Source: an uncultured Bacilli bacterium
GTDB taxonomy: Bacteria > Bacillota_I > Bacilli_A > RF39 > UBA660
Length of the DNA: 64,000 nt
Assembly: GCA_910588195.1 (NCBI GenBank)
Contig: CAJUPN010000002.1
Coordinates: 124,001-188,000 of the forward strand
Direction of reading: 5' to 3'
The position numbers and the translations under genes were made by a program. This document shows, in pieces, positions 14,617-23,660 of this stretch (positions are counted from its first letter, which is position 1; every line of letters begins with the position of its first letter). The notes under the pieces are model-generated. The model worked only from the letters and a program-made list of their open reading frames with translations. It was not told where the DNA came from and made no database searches.

Positions 14617-14997
14617 ATGGCAAAATTTTGTACAAACTGTGGAACTAAACTAGAAAGTGGACAAAAAAAATGTGTTAATTGTGGAAAGGAAATAGCAGAA
14701 AATGCTACTCCAGAAAATTCCAAAAATAGCAATACAACAACTAACAAAGTTTATGGTAGCAGAAGTAAAATTGCTGCTGGATTACTTGGTATATTTTTAG
14801 GAGTTTTTGGAGTACATAACTTTTATTTAGGATATACAAATAAAGCAATCCCTCAATTATTACTTGGGACAGTTGGAACAATTGTTTTATGTGGTATGGG
14901 ACCAATAATTAGTAGTATCTGGGGTTTTGCTGAAGGTATAATGATTTTAACTGGAAGTATTGATAAAGATGCTGATGGAAATGCCCTTACAGATTAG
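14617..14997 (+). CDS. Zinc-ribbon and TM2-domain protein
   Basis: A 126-residue protein. An N-terminal zinc ribbon (FCTNCGTKLESGQKKCVNCGKE, split as two CxxC pairs) is joined by an Asn/Thr-rich linker to a TM2 domain with LLGIFLGVFGVHNFYLGYT and a second membrane helix. Such proteins are common in Bacillota and have no known reaction. ATG 14617 is chosen: GGTGA lies 6 nt upstream, across the rnfD stop, while the in-frame ATG at 14605 has no site. It closes the nfo-rnfC-rnfD unit, with a terminator after it. Confidence 0.85.
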   Translation: MAKFCTNCGTKLESGQKKCVNCGKEIAENATPENSKNSNTTTNKVYGSRSKIAAGLLGIFLGVFGVHNFYLGYTNKAIPQLLLGTVGTIVLCGMGPIISSIWGFAEGIMILTGSIDKDADGNALTD

Positions 14998-15021
14998 TTA
15001 ACATAAACTTAACATTTTTCT

Positions 15022-15051
15022 AGAACATATTAAAGTTATATGTTCTTTTTT
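15022..15051 (+). terminator. Terminator of the nfo-rnf unit
   Basis: GAACATAT (15023-15030) pairs with ATATGTTC (15038-15045), 7-nt loop, then six T bases. Confidence 0.85.
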
Positions 15052-15052
15052 A

Positions 15053-15061
15053 TGCTAAAAT
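15053..15061 (+). promoter_or_regulatory. ftsW/rodA-type gene extended -10
   Basis: TGCTAAAAT begins right after the preceding terminator T run. Confidence 0.6.
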
Positions 15062-15077
15062 TATAATAGGTGAGACT

Positions 15078-16223
15078 ATGAAAGATATCTTTAAAAAATT
15101 AGATAAACCATTACTAATTTTAACTATACTTTTTGCTGCTATCGGATTAGTTATGATCTTTTCTTCCTCATCAATTGCTGCTGTTTTACAATACAAAAGT
15201 ACTGAATATCATTTTTTTTATAAACAAGCATTAGTTATATCTGTGGGGATAATATTAAGTTTAATAATTTACGCTATTCCAACAAAATGGTATAAAAGTT
15301 TATCTCTAATTGGACTTGGGATAATAATTATAGTACTTCTTGGACTAAAAACATATGGACAAGTAACCAACAGTGCTAGAAGTTGGTTTAAGATTGCTGG
15401 ATTTTCTATCCAACCAAGTGAATTTGCTAAAACAGTTATAATTCTTTATCTAGCAACATGGTATGGTTCTAAAAAGAAATTTAAATCAATATTTGATACT
15501 TTTTTACCTTTAATTCCCTGTATCGTTATTTTCTTTCTTGTTGCATCAGAACCAGATTTAGGAACTGCTTGTATAATTGGGTGTATTTGTATGTTTATAT
15601 TTTTTACACTTCCATTCAATAAAAATAAGCCAATGTTCTTTATTAAACTGATTACTATAACTTTGATAATAGGTGGAATAATATTCTTAAATACTAACAC
15701 AGAATTTTTAAATAAATTTTTAACGTCAACTCAAGCCTCTCGTTTTAACTTTAAACAACCTTGTTCGAGATACTTAGAAGAAACGGGATATCAAGTTTGT
15801 AATGGCTATATAGCTATAAATAATGGAGGTCTTTTAGGTGTTGGTCTTGGAAAGTCAACGCAAAAATACTTATATTTACCAGAAGCCCATACAGATTTCA
15901 TTTTTCCTATTATTGTTGAGGAATTAGGGTTAATAGGTGGGGGAGTAATTCTTTTACTGTATATGTTTATATTATATCGTATTTTAGTAATAGCTAGAAA
16001 TGCATGTAATTTAAGAGGAAGTATAATTGCTTTTGGAACATTTGCTTATATCTTAACTCATATAATTGTAAATGTCGGTGGTTTATTAGCTTTAATTCCT
16101 TTAACAGGAGTTCCACTACCTTTCTTAAGTTACGGAGGATCTTGTATACTAAATTTACTTGTTTTAGTTGCTTTAACTCAAAGAGTTGCTGTAGAAACAA
16201 AAAAGAAAGTGAGTAATCAATAA
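15078..16223 (+). CDS. ftsW: SEDS peptidoglycan polymerase (FtsW/RodA/SpoVE)
   Basis: A 381-residue protein with about ten membrane segments. SEDS hallmarks are NSARSWFKIAGFSIQPSEFAK, a GLGKSTQKYLYLPEAHTDFIFPIIVEELG-type loop (seen in parts at 15847-15930), and the end PLTGVPLPFLSYGGS. SEDS proteins are lipid II glycosyltransferases working with a class B PBP. FtsW, RodA and SpoVE cannot be told apart reliably here; the LPEAHTDFIF loop and the FLSYGGS motif favour FtsW/SpoVE. SD is AGGTGA. The next gene starts on the last base of its stop codon. Confidence 0.88.
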   Translation: MKDIFKKLDKPLLILTILFAAIGLVMIFSSSSIAAVLQYKSTEYHFFYKQALVISVGIILSLIIYAIPTKWYKSLSLIGLGIIIIVLLGLKTYGQVTNSARSWFKIAGFSIQPSEFAKTVIILYLATWYGSKKKFKSIFDTFLPLIPCIVIFFLVASEPDLGTACIIGCICMFIFFTLPFNKNKPMFFIKLITITLIIGGIIFLNTNTEFLNKFLTSTQASRFNFKQPCSRYLEETGYQVCNGYIAINNGGLLGVGLGKSTQKYLYLPEAHTDFIFPIIVEELGLIGGGVILLLYMFILYRILVIARNACNLRGSIIAFGTFAYILTHIIVNVGGLLALIPLTGVPLPFLSYGGSCILNLLVLVALTQRVAVETKKKVSNQ

Positions 16224-17557
16224 TGGAAAGGAATAGTATTGATTTAACAGTTATAGATAATAAAATAACAAATATAAATGAGATAATTTCCATACTTAAT
16301 AGTAACTATCCTGATAAAATGGGACAAATAAATTATTTTAAGACCTTAAAAAATAGAATAACATCTTCAGATTTTGATAATAAAGAAGAAGTAATTGAAA
16401 TACTTAACTCTAAAATTATTGAGTCTACATTAGCCCTACAAGATCACATATCTAATAAAGAGGCTCTTAGTATCTTAAAAGATATTTCCACAAATTTTAC
16501 TAAATTAGGTTTTGTATCTACTAGCGCGAATGATAATGATTCAAATCAATATATCGATTATATAACTTACATTAATGATTATGGAGAAATTGAAATGATT
16601 CCTTGTGTATCAGAATACGTAGTTTACAATTTCATTAAAGAAATGGCTAATACCCTAGTTAATATGAATGCTAAAGAGTTTTTTGACTATTTTACAAAAT
16701 ACATAAGCAAATCTTTGAATTTTCAGTCGCCAGAAGATCTAAAAAAAGACTTAGAAACAAGAAAGCAAGCCTGTGTATTTGATGCTGAAATTGAAAAGCT
16801 AGAGTTAGAAGAAGTAGAAAGCTATAAAAGAACTTATGGTATTACTAGTGAAATAAACGTTACCATAGATGAAGCAGGAGAAAGAATTTATCGTATAAAA
16901 GATGGGATTATAAAATTTAAAACTGTTGGTACAAATAGGGAAATGCAAGTTTTAAAACCACCAACACTTAAGGTTGAAGATGAATATGCTAGTTTGTTAT
17001 CTGAATTAGATGATGATCCACTAGAAGTAGAACACCCTGAAACTGTAAGTGTTGCTACCTATAAAGATTCGTTTGATTCTTTGGAAACAATAACTTATGA
17101 TACTTTTAACAATACAAGATTAAAAGAAATAATTGCCAAAAGAGATGTATACGATATTGAATTAACTTACGAAGAACAACATGAATTAAATGTCTACATT
17201 AAATACTTACTAACACACATGCAAGATACAATAACTGGTTTAAAAGAAGTTGATGAACAAATTCATTTATTTCGTGATGTAATGGAAGCTAAAAGGGGAA
17301 CAAAAGCCAGCTACGTCGATACTTTTGAGGCTATAAAAAGTGGCCTTGCAAAAGAAAACGAACTAGATGATCTTGAAAAAACTTTTACCGAAAAGTATTT
17401 AAAATGTAAAGAAAAGATGCAAGAATTAAAAATCGGCAATAATTTAGAAAAGAAGTTAGAGTTAAAAGATAATAGTGGTCTTGCTACAATTATTGTTTTA
17501 ATGGAGTTAATTACCTTAGCAATGTTTATAATGATGTTTTTAAGACTTGATATCTAA
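16223..17557 (+). CDS. Unknown tail-anchored protein after ftsW
   Basis: A 444-residue protein of unknown family. It is acidic and mostly helical, with coiled-coil-like Glu/Lys-rich stretches (about 375-415) and one hydrophobic segment at the very C-terminus (about 420-441), so it is probably tail-anchored with its bulk in the cytoplasm. No signal peptide and no catalytic motif seen. Its ATG overlaps the ftsW stop as TAATG, so the two are translationally coupled and it may serve the same wall machine. Division or elongation accessory roles are inference only. Confidence 0.75.
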   Translation: MERNSIDLTVIDNKITNINEIISILNSNYPDKMGQINYFKTLKNRITSSDFDNKEEVIEILNSKIIESTLALQDHISNKEALSILKDISTNFTKLGFVSTSANDNDSNQYIDYITYINDYGEIEMIPCVSEYVVYNFIKEMANTLVNMNAKEFFDYFTKYISKSLNFQSPEDLKKDLETRKQACVFDAEIEKLELEEVESYKRTYGITSEINVTIDEAGERIYRIKDGIIKFKTVGTNREMQVLKPPTLKVEDEYASLLSELDDDPLEVEHPETVSVATYKDSFDSLETITYDTFNNTRLKEIIAKRDVYDIELTYEEQHELNVYIKYLLTHMQDTITGLKEVDEQIHLFRDVMEAKRGTKASYVDTFEAIKSGLAKENELDDLEKTFTEKYLKCKEKMQELKIGNNLEKKLELKDNSGLATIIVLMELITLAMFIMMFLRLDI

Positions 17558-17596
17558 TATTATTTAAATTATAATTAATTACAAGGAGAGATAAAA

Positions 17597-18139
17597 ATGG
17601 ATTATATTGATGAAGCAGAAATGCAAATGATGAAATCAATTGAAAATTTAGAAGCAAGATTAGTTACAGTTCGTGCTGGAAGAGCAAGTGCTAGTATGTT
17701 AAATGGAATTACTGTAGAATACTACGGATCTAATTCTCCAATCAACGCATTAGCAAATATAACTGTTCCCGAAGCAAGACAATTATTTATAAAACCTTTT
17801 GATAAATCAGCTATCAAAGATATTGAACGTGCTATAAACGAAGCCAATATCGGAATAACTCCAACTAATAATGGAGAAATGGTTATCTTAACTGTGCCAG
17901 AATTAACAGAAGAAACGAGAAGAAACTATGTTAAACAAGTAAGCGAGATGGGAGAACAAGCTAAAATTGCTTTACGTAATGCTAGACAAGATGCTAATAA
18001 TCTAATAAAAAAAGATGAAACGCTTACTGAAGATGAAGCAAAATCACTTACTGAAGATGTTCAAGAATTAATAAATAAATATAACAAAATAGTTGATGAA
18101 AAAATAAAAGAAAAAGAAACAGAATTAATGAGTGTCTAA
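17597..18139 (+). CDS. frr: Ribosome recycling factor
   Basis: A 180-residue RRF, close to the usual 185. It splits post-termination ribosomes with EF-G. Family segments visible: LVTVRAGRASASMLNGITVEYYG (in two parts at about 21-43), ITVPEARQLFIKPFDKSAIKDIERAI, and the helical LTEETRRNYVKQVSEMGEQAKIALRNAR. SD is AAGGAGAG. pyrH and tsf, frequent neighbours, are not here. A terminator hairpin covers the stop codon. Confidence 0.97.
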   Translation: MDYIDEAEMQMMKSIENLEARLVTVRAGRASASMLNGITVEYYGSNSPINALANITVPEARQLFIKPFDKSAIKDIERAINEANIGITPTNNGEMVILTVPELTEETRRNYVKQVSEMGEQAKIALRNARQDANNLIKKDETLTEDEAKSLTEDVQELINKYNKIVDEKIKEKETELMSV

Positions 18140-18157
18140 TAGACATTCTTTTTTTAT
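18130..18157 (+). terminator. frr terminator
   Basis: Stem 18130-18137 with 18141-18148 and a 3-nt loop, containing the frr stop; nine T bases follow. Confidence 0.85.
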
Positions 18158-18192
18158 TAAAAAATACTATGAAAGAGAGACTCCCATAGTAT
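18158..18192 (-). terminator. Terminator of the minus-strand membrane gene pair
   Basis: ATACTATG (18164-18171) pairs with CATAGTAT (18185-18192). On the minus strand a run of T follows, so this faces the frr terminator and ends the leftward unit. Confidence 0.75.
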
Positions 18193-18257
18193 ATGAATAT
18201 TTTAAATAAACTTAAGAATAGAATAAATATTAGAAAATATTCTTACATAATACTAAA

Positions 18258-18605
18258 CTAAATGTAAAAATTAATAATATTTTCTCTAAATATAAATAAG
18301 AGAAGAATAAAAAGCATTATTATCATAAATGATTTTGGACTATAATTATCTTCATGAGTTTTTCCTTTAATTAAAATAAAACCGATTTCATCAAGAAACA
18401 CTCCCACACTAATCGACAATAAATATACATTAGTATAAAAATTTGATATAAAAAATAATAAAATTGTAAATAATAACCCAAACATCCAATGATGAGTTCT
18501 AAAATTCTTTATAGTAGGACTAGGCTTATTAAATATATAAACAGATACCCTTGTTATAATAATAGTTATAAGAGTAAATAAAAAGAATTTATCATATATA
18601 ATCAT
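18258..18605 (-). CDS. Unknown four-helix membrane protein with HH and DE motifs
   Basis: A 115-residue polytopic protein with about four membrane segments. It has a conserved-looking RTHHWMFG segment at a membrane edge and GVFLDEIGFIL in the next helix, which could bind a metal, but I recognise no family. The start is taken at minus-strand ATG 18605: GGTGA lies five bases ahead and a TTAAAAT -10-like sequence lies just upstream, so the longer reading to 18662 would begin before the transcript. Its neighbour upstream is another small membrane protein gene on the same strand. Confidence 0.6.
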   Translation of the reverse strand: MIIYDKFFLFTLITIIITRVSVYIFNKPSPTIKNFRTHHWMFGLLFTILLFFISNFYTNVYLLSISVGVFLDEIGFILIKGKTHEDNYSPKSFMIIMLFILLLFIFRENIINFYI

Positions 18606-18692
18606 TACATTCACCAAAATGATTTTAACACAATTCCTTAGTAAAGAATAGTAAACTAGCAATATAAATGAAATAACAATAAAAAAGTGTAA

Positions 18693-18890
18693 TTAGTCAC
18701 CACTAATTACACCAGCTAAGAAAATTATAATTGGAACTAAGACAGAAGCTAACATCGCAACAAACATTATCCATACAAATATTTTTGTTGTTAATGATGT
18801 ATTATCTTTTTTTGTTTTATTTCCATTTTTCTTTTTTGTTTGTTTAATTCGAATGTCTCCTACAACCTCGAATTCCTTTTCATTTCTCAT
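18693..18890 (-). CDS. 65-aa single-helix membrane protein
   Basis: A 65-residue protein with a charged N-terminal half (MRNEKEFEVVGD..., a KTKKKNGNKTKK-like basic run) and one C-terminal membrane helix (about 41-61). ATG at 18890 is chosen because AGGTGAT precedes it by four bases. It diverges from the SpoIIM-like gene. No family recognised; the form is like small membrane adaptors. Confidence 0.6.
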   Translation of the reverse strand: MRNEKEFEVVGDIRIKQTKKKNGNKTKKDNTSLTTKIFVWIMFVAMLASVLVPIIIFLAGVISGD

Positions 18891-18965
18891 GAATATCACC
18901 TGTAAACATTATATAATAATTAGAATAAATTTTAAAGTATTTAATAATATTAAATAGGTGAAAAT

Positions 18966-19511
18966 ATGAAAAAGAATAAAAACGTAGCAATATTCGTAGG
19001 AATAATTTTAGTAATATCAGTAATAACAGGATTTATATATGGTTTAAATAAAAATGTTGATACTAGTGAATTCATTTCTTCAATTAATGGACACAGTAAC
19101 TTATTCTTTAACCATACAATTTCAATAATTATAATATTTTTTAGTACTTTGGCTTTAGTTAATTTTATAAGTGGAGCATTAATATTTAGTATTGAAGGAT
19201 TATCTACAGGTTTTTTACTAGGTGTTCTTTTTAAAAATTATAAATTAAATGGCTTTTTCTTTGGAATTATTAGCACAATTATCAATCGTCTTCTTTTTAT
19301 TATAATTTTAATATATCTTTTTATTATTAGTATAAATTATATAAATAAAGTAATTAAAAATATCTTAGGATTAAAAAACGATTATATAAGAAGTTTAATT
19401 AAACCACTATTAATGCGTTTTTCTTTAATTTTAGTTATAAGTTTAATAAATGATACACTTATTTATTTTTTAGGTAATATAATTTTAAAAAATTTTGTAA
19501 ATATGCTATAA
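18966..19511 (+). CDS. spoIIM: SpoIIM-like membrane protein
   Basis: A 181-residue protein with about five membrane segments. The layout fits SpoIIM/DUF95: N-terminal helix, an extracytoplasmic loop, then a glycine-bearing helix IEGLSTGFLLGVLF followed by LNGFFFGIIS and further helices, as in the family's KGMVVGFTVGFLV...GWKGFFLSF. SpoIIM is part of the SpoIIDMP engine that thins peptidoglycan during engulfment. spoIID and spoIIP are not in the window. SD is AGGTGA. The end of the gene carries a TATAAT that may serve mnmA. Confidence 0.7.
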   Translation: MKKNKNVAIFVGIILVISVITGFIYGLNKNVDTSEFISSINGHSNLFFNHTISIIIIFFSTLALVNFISGALIFSIEGLSTGFLLGVLFKNYKLNGFFFGIISTIINRLLFIIILIYLFIISINYINKVIKNILGLKNDYIRSLIKPLLMRFSLILVISLINDTLIYFLGNIILKNFVNML

Positions 19512-19538
19512 TATTTGTAGTTTAAAGACGGTGGTAAA

Positions 19539-20648
19539 GTGAAGAAAAAAGTTGTAATAGGAATGTCAGGTGGCGTAGACTCATCAGTTGCTGCTCATGT
19601 ATTATTAAAACAAGGATATGAAGTAATCGGTCTTTTTATGCGAAACTGGGATTCCATGATTAATAATGATATAGAGGGAAATCCCAATATTGGCAACAAT
19701 ATATGTCCTCAAGAAGAAGATTATAATGATGCTTTAGCTGTTTGTAATCATTTAGGAATTGAATTACATCGTGTCGATTTTATAAAAGAGTATTGGGATA
19801 ATGTATTTACTTACTTTTTAGAGGAATTAAAAAAAGGAAGAACACCAAATCCTGATCTTATGTGTAATAAATATATTAAGTTTGATGTTTTTATAAAGGA
19901 AGCTAGAAAATTAGGAGCAGACTATATTGCAACGGGACATTACGCTAGAATTGATGGATGCAAATTATATCGAGCAAAAGATTTAAATAAAGATCAAAGT
20001 TACTTTTTAGCCCAAGTCTCAAAAGAACAATTAAAAGATGTCTTGTTTCCCATTGGAGATTTAGAAAAGCCAGAAGTAAGAGCGATTGCAACCGATATTA
20101 ATTTACCAACTGCTAAGAAAAAGGATTCCACAGGAATTTGCTTCATAGGTGAAAGAAACTATCAAAAATTTATTCAAAATTATTTAAAACCAAATCCTGG
20201 GGATATAATTAATATTGATACAAATGAAATTATTGGTAGACACGAAGGACTTATGAATTATACTATCGGTCAAAGAAGAAATGTGGGGGTATCAGGATTC
20301 ACAGAAAAGCATTTTGTTGTTGGTAAAAATGTCGAAAAAAATGAACTTTATGTGGCATTTGGAGAAGATCCAGAAACTTTATATTCTGATGAATGTATTA
20401 TTGAAAACATTAATTTTATTTCTCCCAATCACCCAACATTTTGTACAGCTAAATTTCGTTATAGAGGCCCAGACCACGAAGTTATTTTAACTTATTTAGA
20501 GAATGGAGAAATATCCGTAAAATATCCTTCGAAAGTAAAAGCAGTTACTCCAGGGCAAGCTTGTGTCTTATATTTAGGAGAACAATGCCTTGGAAGCGGA
20601 ATAATAAAAGAAGTAAGAAAAAACGAGAAAAAATTATGGTATTTATAA
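19539..20648 (+). CDS. mnmA: tRNA-specific 2-thiouridylase MnmA
   Basis: A 369-residue enzyme that thiolates U34 of Lys, Glu and Gln tRNAs. It has the PP-loop GMSGGVDSSVAA near residue 9, the catalytic Cys109 in LMCNKYIKF, GHYARI, the second cysteine Cys201 in TGICFIGER, and the C-terminal beta-barrel. All key residues are present. The start is GTG with a GGTGG site about 6 nt ahead; no better ATG exists. A strong hairpin overlaps the stop. The sulfur donor (a cysteine desulfurase) is encoded elsewhere. Confidence 0.97.
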   Translation: MKKKVVIGMSGGVDSSVAAHVLLKQGYEVIGLFMRNWDSMINNDIEGNPNIGNNICPQEEDYNDALAVCNHLGIELHRVDFIKEYWDNVFTYFLEELKKGRTPNPDLMCNKYIKFDVFIKEARKLGADYIATGHYARIDGCKLYRAKDLNKDQSYFLAQVSKEQLKDVLFPIGDLEKPEVRAIATDINLPTAKKKDSTGICFIGERNYQKFIQNYLKPNPGDIINIDTNEIIGRHEGLMNYTIGQRRNVGVSGFTEKHFVVGKNVEKNELYVAFGEDPETLYSDECIIENINFISPNHPTFCTAKFRYRGPDHEVILTYLENGEISVKYPSKVKAVTPGQACVLYLGEQCLGSGIIKEVRKNEKKLWYL

Positions 20649-20687
20649 GAAAACAGCTAAAAAAATGCTGTTTTCTTCATTTTTTTA
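20647..20687 (+). terminator. mnmA terminator
   Basis: An 11-bp perfect stem (20647-20657 with 20667-20677), 9-nt loop, then CA and seven T bases. Confidence 0.9.
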
Positions 20688-20756
20688 CAAATTTCTTAAA
20701 AAATTTGAAGTAAAACAAGGAATTATCGGTAATAAGTATATATAGAGGGTGATTTA

Positions 20757-22493
20757 GTGGCTGCTATTGATAATGGAGAAATTAATAGAATACAACAGTC
20801 TGCAAATATAGTAGAAATTATTGGTTCATATATCACACTTGAAAAAAAAGGAAAAAACTTTTTTGGGATGTGTCCATTTCATGATGACCACAATCCATCA
20901 ATGAGTGTTAGTGAAGAAAAGGGTTTGTTTACGTGCTTTGTATGTCACAAGACTGGAAATGTTTTTTCTTTTGTTCAAGAATATGAAAATATTTCTTTTA
21001 TAGAGGCAGTAAAAATAGTTGCAAATAAAGTTGGAATTGAACTAGATACTGGGTATAAAGAAACAAGTAAATATGATAAACATTATGAAGCAGTTGATTT
21101 AGCTTTAAAATTTTATCAAAACAACTTAAAAAGTCAAGAAGGACTAAATGCTAGAAAGTACTTACAAACTCGTGGCATCGAAGATGAAATAATTGAAGAA
21201 TTTAATATTGGTTATGCTCCTCCTAACTTTGATACAATAACAAAACTTTTAACAAACAAAGGATATGATGAACAACTTCTTATTGAAACGGGTTTATCAG
21301 CAAGAGGACAGACCTTATATGATTTATTTCGAAATCGTATTACATTTCCAATTCATAATCCAAATGGTAAGCCAGTAGGATTCTCAGCCCGTATTTATGA
21401 AGACTTAAAAGAAGCAAAATACATAAACACTAAAGAAACACCAATATTTAAAAAAGGGAAAATCTTATTTAATTACCACCGAGCTCAAAACGAAGCAAGA
21501 AGAGTTAAAAATCTGATTGTTGTTGAAGGGCAAATGGATGCTATACGTATTTATGCTAGTGGTGTAAAAAACGTCGTTGCAACTATGGGTACAGCTTTAA
21601 CAGAAGATCACGTAAAATTATTAAAAAAACTCAATGTTACAATAATTCTTTGTATGGATAATGATGAAGCAGGGGAAAAGGCAACAATTCAAAATGGTGA
21701 AGCCTTAACAAATGCTCAAGTAGATTTAAAAATATTAAGATTAAGTGGTGCTAAAGACCCAGACGAATATATTTTAAAACATTCTAAAGAGGAATTTTTA
21801 GATGCTGTAAATAACTCTATAACATATTTCGATTTTAAGTTAAATTATTATAAAAAAGATAAGAACTTAAATAAAGTAGACGATATTTCAAAATATATAA
21901 ATCAAGTTGTCAAAGAATTAAACAAAAGCAATGATTCAATTCTTATTGACTTAACAGTAAATGATCTAGCAGAAAAATATGGTATTGATAAGAATGTACT
22001 TTTAAATCAAATAATTAAAGTAGAAACTCCTAAAATATCTAAAATTGAGGTAAGAAAAGAAAAAAAATTATCAAAAAATCAAAAACTATCTAGTGTTTTA
22101 TTATATTACATGATGAATGATACAAAATATATAAAGCTGTATGAACAAGAACTAGGATATATTCCGAATGAAGAATATTTGGAAATTGCTAATGATATAC
22201 TTGCTTTTTTCCTAAAATACAATTATATTAGTATAGCAGATTTTATTACTTACGAAATAAGCAAAGATAATTATGAAAAAGTCTTAGATATAGTAGATGC
22301 AAATATAAAAATAGAACTGAAAGATGCTGAATATGTTGGAATTGTAAATAAAATCAAAACATGGATAGATGAAAATAAAATAGAAGAATTAAAAGAAAAG
22401 CTAGTAAGTGTTTCTGATATTAATGAAAAATTAAATATCACTAATGAAATAGCTAAAATGAAGAAGAGGATGTGTCAAAATGAAGAAAGTTAA
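20757..22493 (+). CDS. dnaG: DNA primase DnaG
   Basis: A 578-residue primase. The CHC2 zinc finger uses Cys39, His42, Cys60 and Cys63 (CPFHDDHNP, FTCFVCHKTGN). The RNA-polymerase core has EFNIGYAP and the basic RARGxT-like segment, and the TOPRIM fold shows VVEGQMDAI, ATMGTAL and the metal-binding LCMDNDEAG. A C-terminal helical domain, which would contact the replicative helicase, covers the last 130 residues. GTG start with GGGTGA. The end overlaps rpoD by 14 nt, giving a dnaG-rpoD operon; rpsU, the third member in many bacteria, is 14 kb away. Confidence 0.97.
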   Translation: MAAIDNGEINRIQQSANIVEIIGSYITLEKKGKNFFGMCPFHDDHNPSMSVSEEKGLFTCFVCHKTGNVFSFVQEYENISFIEAVKIVANKVGIELDTGYKETSKYDKHYEAVDLALKFYQNNLKSQEGLNARKYLQTRGIEDEIIEEFNIGYAPPNFDTITKLLTNKGYDEQLLIETGLSARGQTLYDLFRNRITFPIHNPNGKPVGFSARIYEDLKEAKYINTKETPIFKKGKILFNYHRAQNEARRVKNLIVVEGQMDAIRIYASGVKNVVATMGTALTEDHVKLLKKLNVTIILCMDNDEAGEKATIQNGEALTNAQVDLKILRLSGAKDPDEYILKHSKEEFLDAVNNSITYFDFKLNYYKKDKNLNKVDDISKYINQVVKELNKSNDSILIDLTVNDLAEKYGIDKNVLLNQIIKVETPKISKIEVRKEKKLSKNQKLSSVLLYYMMNDTKYIKLYEQELGYIPNEEYLEIANDILAFFLKYNYISIADFITYEISKDNYEKVLDIVDANIKIELKDAEYVGIVNKIKTWIDENKIEELKEKLVSVSDINEKLNITNEIAKMKKRMCQNEES

Positions 22494-23577
22494 CGAAATT
22501 AAAACATTTGATGAAAGAAAACAAGAACTAATTGAGATAGGACAAAAAAAAGGCTATATAACTTTTGAACAGTTAGCCAATGCCTTAAAAGGCTTAGATA
22601 TGGATGCCGATTCTTTAGATCAATTATATAACACTTTTATAGAACTAGGAATAAGTGTTATTACTGAAGAAGATGAAGCATCAGGTGGAGCTAAAAAAGA
22701 AGAAGAGGTTGTTGTCTTAGATGACGAAGATTTAACTAAAGATGTAAATATCAACGATCCTGTACGTATGTATCTTAAAGAAATTGGACGCATATCTCTA
22801 CTTACAACTGAAGAAGAAATGAATCTTTCCATAAGAGCAGCAGACGGAGATGAAGAAGCAAGAAATGTTTTAGCCGAATCCAACTTACGTTTAGTTGTAT
22901 CTATCGCTAAAAGATATGTAGGACGTGGACTATTATTCTTAGATTTAATTCAAGAAGGAAACATAGGATTAATGAAAGCTGTAGAAAAATTTGACTTTGG
23001 AAAAGGATTTAAATTTTCTACCTATGCCACATGGTGGATACGTCAAGCCATCACTAGAGCACTAGCTGATCAAGCAAGAACAATTCGTGTACCAGTTCAT
23101 ATGGTTGAAACTATTAATAAAATGGCTCGTATTCAAAGACAAATGACTTTAGAGTTAAACCGTGAACCAAGTGAAGAAGAATTAGCTAAAAAGATGGGAA
23201 TTTCTGTTGAAAAAGTTCGCGAAGTAATAAAAATAAGTCAAGATCCAGTGTCATTAGAAACACCAATTGGTGAAGAAGACGACTCGCATTTAGGAGATTT
23301 TATTAAAGATGAATCATCACTTTCTCCAGAAGAATATGCTACTAATGAAATATTAAAAGAAGAGATAAAATCCGTTTTATCTACATTACAACCAAGAGAA
23401 CAACAAGTTTTAGAATTACGTTTTGGTCTAATAGATGGAACTAGCTATACACTTGAAGAAGTTGGAAAAAGATTTAACGTAACACGTGAAAGAATTAGAC
23501 AAATAGAAGCTAAAGCTCTAAGAAAATTAAGACATCCATCAAGAGCAAAAAAATTAAAAGACTTCATGACAGAGTAA
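22480..23577 (+). CDS. rpoD: Primary sigma factor (SigA/RpoD)
   Basis: A 365-residue housekeeping sigma factor. A short region 1.1 (to about 80) is followed by DPVRMYLKEIGRISLLT (region 1.2), the region 2 core with SIAKRYVGRGLLFLDLIQEG and FSTYATWWIRQAI for -10 recognition, region 3, and the region 4 helix-turn-helix with EEVGKRFNVTRERIRQIE. Length matches SigA of B. subtilis. The Thr-Tyr-Ala-Thr-Trp-Trp stretch fits the extended -10 promoters common in this window. It overlaps dnaG and is followed by a terminator. Confidence 0.98.
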   Translation: MKKVNEIKTFDERKQELIEIGQKKGYITFEQLANALKGLDMDADSLDQLYNTFIELGISVITEEDEASGGAKKEEEVVVLDDEDLTKDVNINDPVRMYLKEIGRISLLTTEEEMNLSIRAADGDEEARNVLAESNLRLVVSIAKRYVGRGLLFLDLIQEGNIGLMKAVEKFDFGKGFKFSTYATWWIRQAITRALADQARTIRVPVHMVETINKMARIQRQMTLELNREPSEEELAKKMGISVEKVREVIKISQDPVSLETPIGEEDDSHLGDFIKDESSLSPEEYATNEILKEEIKSVLSTLQPREQQVLELRFGLIDGTSYTLEEVGKRFNVTRERIRQIEAKALRKLRHPSRAKKLKDFMTE

Positions 23578-23590
23578 AAAATATAATAGT

Positions 23591-23619
23591 AAAGTACAGG
23601 GGATTACCTTGTATTTTTT
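23591..23619 (+). terminator. dnaG-rpoD terminator
   Basis: Stem of about 10 bp (23591-23601 with 23607-23617, one G-T pair and a 5-nt loop) ending in a T run. Confidence 0.75.
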
Positions 23620-23628
23620 ATTTTCTGT

Positions 23629-23637
23629 TGCTATAAT
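23629..23637 (+). promoter_or_regulatory. Extended -10 (TGCTATAAT) for the anchored unknown gene
   Basis: TGCTATAAT, 23 bases before the chosen start. Confidence 0.7.
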
Positions 23638-23660
23638 TAAACTAAGATAGGAATGATTTG

